Of a stretch of 8,562 nucleotides of DNA, positions 6,150 through 8,562 are shown piece after piece (positions within the stretch are counted from its first letter, which is position 1; each line of letters starts with the position of its first letter). The notes under the pieces are model-generated. The model was not told where the DNA came from. It did not search any database and saw only the letters and a list, made by a program, of their open reading frames with translations. This DNA is from Ruminococcaceae bacterium UBA3451 (GTDB taxonomy: Bacteria; Bacillota; Clostridia; Oscillospirales; Acutalibacteraceae): NCBI GenBank assembly GCA_002378845.1, contig DFRY01000010.1:49007-57568 (forward strand), written 5' to 3'. Position numbers and translations under genes: made by a program.

Positions 6150-7364
6150 ATGGGTTTTATTGAGGGCGGCGTAACTGCCGCAAAAGGGTTTACTGCTTCA
6201 GGAATTTACTGCGGAATCCGCAGAAATAAGTCGAAGTCCGATTTAGCACTGATTTTCTCCAGCGTGCCATGCACGGCCGCTGCGGTTTACACACAAAACC
6301 TGGTAAAAGGCGCGCCGATTCTGGTCACGCGCAGGCATATTGCGGACGGAACCGCGCAGGCCATCATCTGTAACAGCGGCAACGCAAATACCTGCAACGC
6401 TGACGGCGAGCAGAAAGCGCAGATGATGTGCGACGCCGCCGCAAAAGAACTCGGCATTAAACCCGAGGACGTAATCGTGGCTTCCACGGGAGTAATCGGT
6501 CAGATGCTTCCTATTGAACCGATTCTAAACGCGGCGCCTCAACTGATAAAAGCGCTTTCAGCAGACGGCTCGCTGGAAGCCGCCAAGGCAATTATGACGA
6601 CGGACACCGAAGTGAAAAATATGGCGGTGGAATGTACGGTGGGCGGAAAAACGGTGCATATTGGCGGCATTGCAAAAGGCTCCGGTATGATTCACCCAAA
6701 CATGGCGACCATGCTTTGCTTTTTGACCACCGACGCGGCTGTCTCCCCAAGCACACTGGACTCTGCCCTGCGGGAAGCCGTAAACGTCAGTTTTAATATG
6801 GTGAGTGTAGACGGCGACACTTCCACCAACGACACGACCGCCATACTTGCTTCCGGTCTGGCGGAAAATGAGGAACTTCAACCCGATTCCGAAGACTACA
6901 AAGTATTTACCGCGGCATTGACCGAACTGTGCGTTGCGCTTTCGCGCAAAGTAGCGAAGGACGGCGAAGGGGCGACTAAGCTGCTGGTGTGTAACGTGAC
7001 CGGAGCAAAAAGCGACGGAGACGCCCGGCTGGTTGCCAAAAGCGTCATTTGCTCCAGCCTATTCAAAGCCGCTATGTTCGGTGCCGATGCCAACTGGGGG
7101 CGTGTGCTTTGCGCGATTGGTTACAGCAAGGCGGAAACCGACATTAACGCGGTAGACGTTTCGTTCGAATCCAAGGCCGGCCGCATCGAGGTCTGCAAAA
7201 ACGGCGCGGGAATTGATTTTGACGAGGACAAGGCAAAATCAATTCTCACGCAGGATGAAATTAATGTGGATGTGGCGCTGCACGACGGAACCTTTGCGGC
7301 GACTGCGTTCGGCTGTGATCTGACTTACGATTATGTGCGGATCAACGGGGATTACCGCAGCTAA
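6150..7364 (+). CDS. argJ: Glutamate N-acetyltransferase / ornithine acetyltransferase
   Basis: ArgJ (EC 2.3.1.35, and 2.3.1.1 in bifunctional forms) transfers the acetyl group from N-acetylornithine to glutamate, releasing ornithine and regenerating N-acetylglutamate. It has 404 residues and starts with the family N-terminus GGVTAAKGFTASGI. The precursor is cut by itself into two chains at Ala186-Thr187, in KGSGMIHPNMATML, where the threonine becomes the nucleophile. SVDGDTSTNDT and the C-terminal DLTYDYVRINGDYRS are also characteristic. The ribosome binding site is GAGGGAG, about 8 nt before the ATG. An 85-nt gap separates it from argC; a 6-bp long-range pairing (CCCGGT at 6082-6087 with ACCGGG at 6118-6123) is the only structure seen there. 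Whether it also makes acetylglutamate from acetyl-CoA cannot be read from the sequence. Confidence 0.96.
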   Translation: MGFIEGGVTAAKGFTASGIYCGIRRNKSKSDLALIFSSVPCTAAAVYTQNLVKGAPILVTRRHIADGTAQAIICNSGNANTCNADGEQKAQMMCDAAAKELGIKPEDVIVASTGVIGQMLPIEPILNAAPQLIKALSADGSLEAAKAIMTTDTEVKNMAVECTVGGKTVHIGGIAKGSGMIHPNMATMLCFLTTDAAVSPSTLDSALREAVNVSFNMVSVDGDTSTNDTTAILASGLAENEELQPDSEDYKVFTAALTELCVALSRKVAKDGEGATKLLVCNVTGAKSDGDARLVAKSVICSSLFKAAMFGADANWGRVLCAIGYSKAETDINAVDVSFESKAGRIEVCKNGAGIDFDEDKAKSILTQDEINVDVALHDGTFAATAFGCDLTYDYVRINGDYRS

Positions 7365-7417
7365 GGCGGAATTTGTGCCGGGTCTGAATCAGAATATGGG
7401 AAGCAGGGAAAAGGCAA

Positions 7418-8269
7418 ATGGATATCAGCAACAGCGACAGGGCCAAGGTACTTGTTCAGGCGCTGCCGTACATTCAAAAATACGCCGGAAAAACCATCGT
7501 TGTTAAATACGGCGGGAACGCCATGGTAAACAATGACTTAAAGGATGCCGTAATGAGCGACATTGTTCTAATGCAGCTGGTGGGCATCAACGTGGTGCTT
7601 GTGCACGGGGGCGGCCCCGAAATCAGCGGCATGCTGAAGAAAATCGGCAAAGAAAGCCGTTTTGTCGACGGGCTGCGCGTAACGGACGGCGAAACCATTG
7701 AAGTTGTGCAGATGGTACTGGCCGGCAAGGTCAACAAAGACCTGGTACAGCTTTTGGAAAGCTACGGCGGGCGTTCGGTCGGCCTCTGCGGGCTGGACGG
7801 CGGCATGCTGAAAGCCGAAAAATTGTCGGATGATTTGGGTTATGTGGGCGAAATTACAAAGGTAAACACCGAAATTATTTCGAACGCAACGTCCAACGGG
7901 TACATTCCGATCATCGCGACCGTTGCGGGCGGCGAAAACGGAGAAGTCTTCAATGTGAACGCGGACATTGCCGCGGCGCGTATTGCAGCCGAAATGGGTG
8001 CGGAAAAAATCATCCTTATGACCGACATCCGCGGCCTTCTGCGCGACAAAGACGATGAGGATACAATTATTCCCGTTGTCAATGTGAGCGACGTGCCGAA
8101 ACTGCAGAACCAGGGCATTATTACCGGCGGCATGATTCCGAAAATCGACTGCTGTGTGGAAGCGGTTCGCCGCGGGGTAGGCAGGGCGCATATTATTGAC
8201 GGACGAATTCCGCATTCTATTTTAATTGAAATGTTTTCCGACGAGGGCATCGGTACGATGCTCTATTAA
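7418..8269 (+). CDS. argB: Acetylglutamate kinase, likely arginine-inhibited type
   Basis: The kinase (EC 2.7.2.8) phosphorylates N-acetylglutamate with ATP, the committed and usually controlled step of the acetyl-cycle pathway. It belongs to the amino acid kinase family. The 283-residue protein shows VVKYGGNAM (28-36, with Lys30), VHGGGPEIS (62-70), the VTDGETIEVV helix (88-97), NVNADIAAARIA (179-190) and GGMIPK (237-242), whose lysine is catalytic. Residues about 3-24 form an extra N-terminal helix, and the C-terminus HSILIEMFSDEGIGTMLY matches the E-x-F-S-x-x-G-x-G-T pattern. Both are known from arginine-sensitive hexameric enzymes and are absent from the short insensitive E. coli enzyme. 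AGGG lies 9 nt before the ATG. The gap from argJ is 53 nt. Confidence 0.96.
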   Translation: MDISNSDRAKVLVQALPYIQKYAGKTIVVKYGGNAMVNNDLKDAVMSDIVLMQLVGINVVLVHGGGPEISGMLKKIGKESRFVDGLRVTDGETIEVVQMVLAGKVNKDLVQLLESYGGRSVGLCGLDGGMLKAEKLSDDLGYVGEITKVNTEIISNATSNGYIPIIATVAGGENGEVFNVNADIAAARIAAEMGAEKIILMTDIRGLLRDKDDEDTIIPVVNVSDVPKLQNQGIITGGMIPKIDCCVEAVRRGVGRAHIIDGRIPHSILIEMFSDEGIGTMLY

Positions 8270-8306
8270 GTAAGTATGATATTATGAAATGACAGGGGTG
8301 GCGGTT

Positions 8307-8562
8307 ATGACCTTTGAAGAAATCAAACAGCAGGACGAACAGAACATTATGCATACCTACGGGCGGTTTCCGGTGGCGCTTGTTTCGGGGCACGGTGCGA
8401 CGGCAGCGGACTGCACAGGCAAAGAATACATCGATTTTACCAGCGGTATCGGCGTGAATTCGCTGGGCTACTGCGACACGGGCTGGGCGCAGGCCGTTGC
8501 GGGTCAGGCGGCTGCCCTGCAGCATACTTCCAATTTATATTATCAGCCGGTGCAGACCAAGC
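8307..8562 (+). CDS. argD: Acetylornithine aminotransferase, N-terminal part
   Basis: This enzyme (EC 2.6.1.11) is a pyridoxal-phosphate class-III aminotransferase that converts N-acetylglutamate semialdehyde to N-acetylornithine with glutamate as amino donor. Only 85 codons are present; the window ends inside the gene. The visible sequence IMHTYGRFPVALVSGHGA, then GKEYIDFTSGIGVNSLGY, then AALQHTSNLYY is the standard ArgD N-terminus. The PLP lysine lies beyond the window. The ATG at 8307 is preceded by AGGGGTGG; an in-frame GTG at 8298 lies inside that site and is less likely. The gap from argB is 37 nt, so it belongs to the same operon. Confidence 0.95.
   Translation, partial: MTFEEIKQQDEQNIMHTYGRFPVALVSGHGATAADCTGKEYIDFTSGIGVNSLGYCDTGWAQAVAGQAAALQHTSNLYYQPVQTK

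Noticed and set aside
6071..6163. A 30-codon ORF between argC and argJ, beginning MKHNPVNKQR and overlapping the argJ start
   Set aside because: There is no ribosome binding site, its composition is odd, and it runs into argJ in another frame; it is most likely spacer read by chance.

Overview
This window is a chromosomal segment, probably from a low-to-moderate-GC Bacillota, most likely a Clostridia member of the Oscillospiraceae/Ruminococcaceae type. The basis is G-rich Shine-Dalgarno sequences, sigma-A-like promoters in AT-rich spacers, a DUF975 membrane protein of the Firmicutes type, and an arginine gene order and protein style typical of that group. The taxonomic call is inference; no rRNA or other marker gene is present.

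Left part (1-2157). The window opens inside the C-terminal part of a DHA2-type (EmrB/QacA) major facilitator exporter on the + strand. Convergent to it, on the - strand, is a two-gene unit: a DUF975 integral membrane protein followed by a small soluble protein of unknown function whose start overlaps it by 20 nt. The unit has its own extended -10 promoter. Further right, also on the - strand, is a flavin-reductase-like (FMN-binding split-barrel) gene ending in a strong intrinsic terminator.

Right part (2158-8562). A 204-bp divergent spacer separates the flavin-reductase-like gene from a colinear arginine biosynthesis operon: argG, argH, argC, argJ, argB and the start of argD, which is cut by the window end. 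The spacer holds one promoter for each direction. It also holds an ARG-box-like operator (about 2276-2293) just upstream of the argG -35, with a repeated half-site 21 bp further on. Within the operon argH and argC overlap by 4 nt, and the other gaps are 37-85 nt. The argG-argH gap carries a GC-rich hairpin with a GAAA loop.

How the genes work together. ArgJ, ArgB, ArgC and ArgD form the acetylated route from glutamate to N-acetylornithine; ArgJ moves the acetyl group back to glutamate, so the cycle is conserved. ArgG and ArgH convert citrulline plus aspartate to arginine plus fumarate. The ornithine carbamoyltransferase gene (argF) is not in the window and may lie downstream of argD. ArgB carries the N-terminal helix and C-terminal motif associated with arginine-inhibited enzymes. 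Control is therefore probably double: ArgR/AhrC at the operator and arginine feedback on ArgB.

The coding content is ordinary. I saw no mobile element, CRISPR array, RNA gene or convincing new system. The items worth a second look are regulatory structures and the uncharacterised DUF975 plus small-protein pair. No stretch of more than 300 bases lacks a gene.
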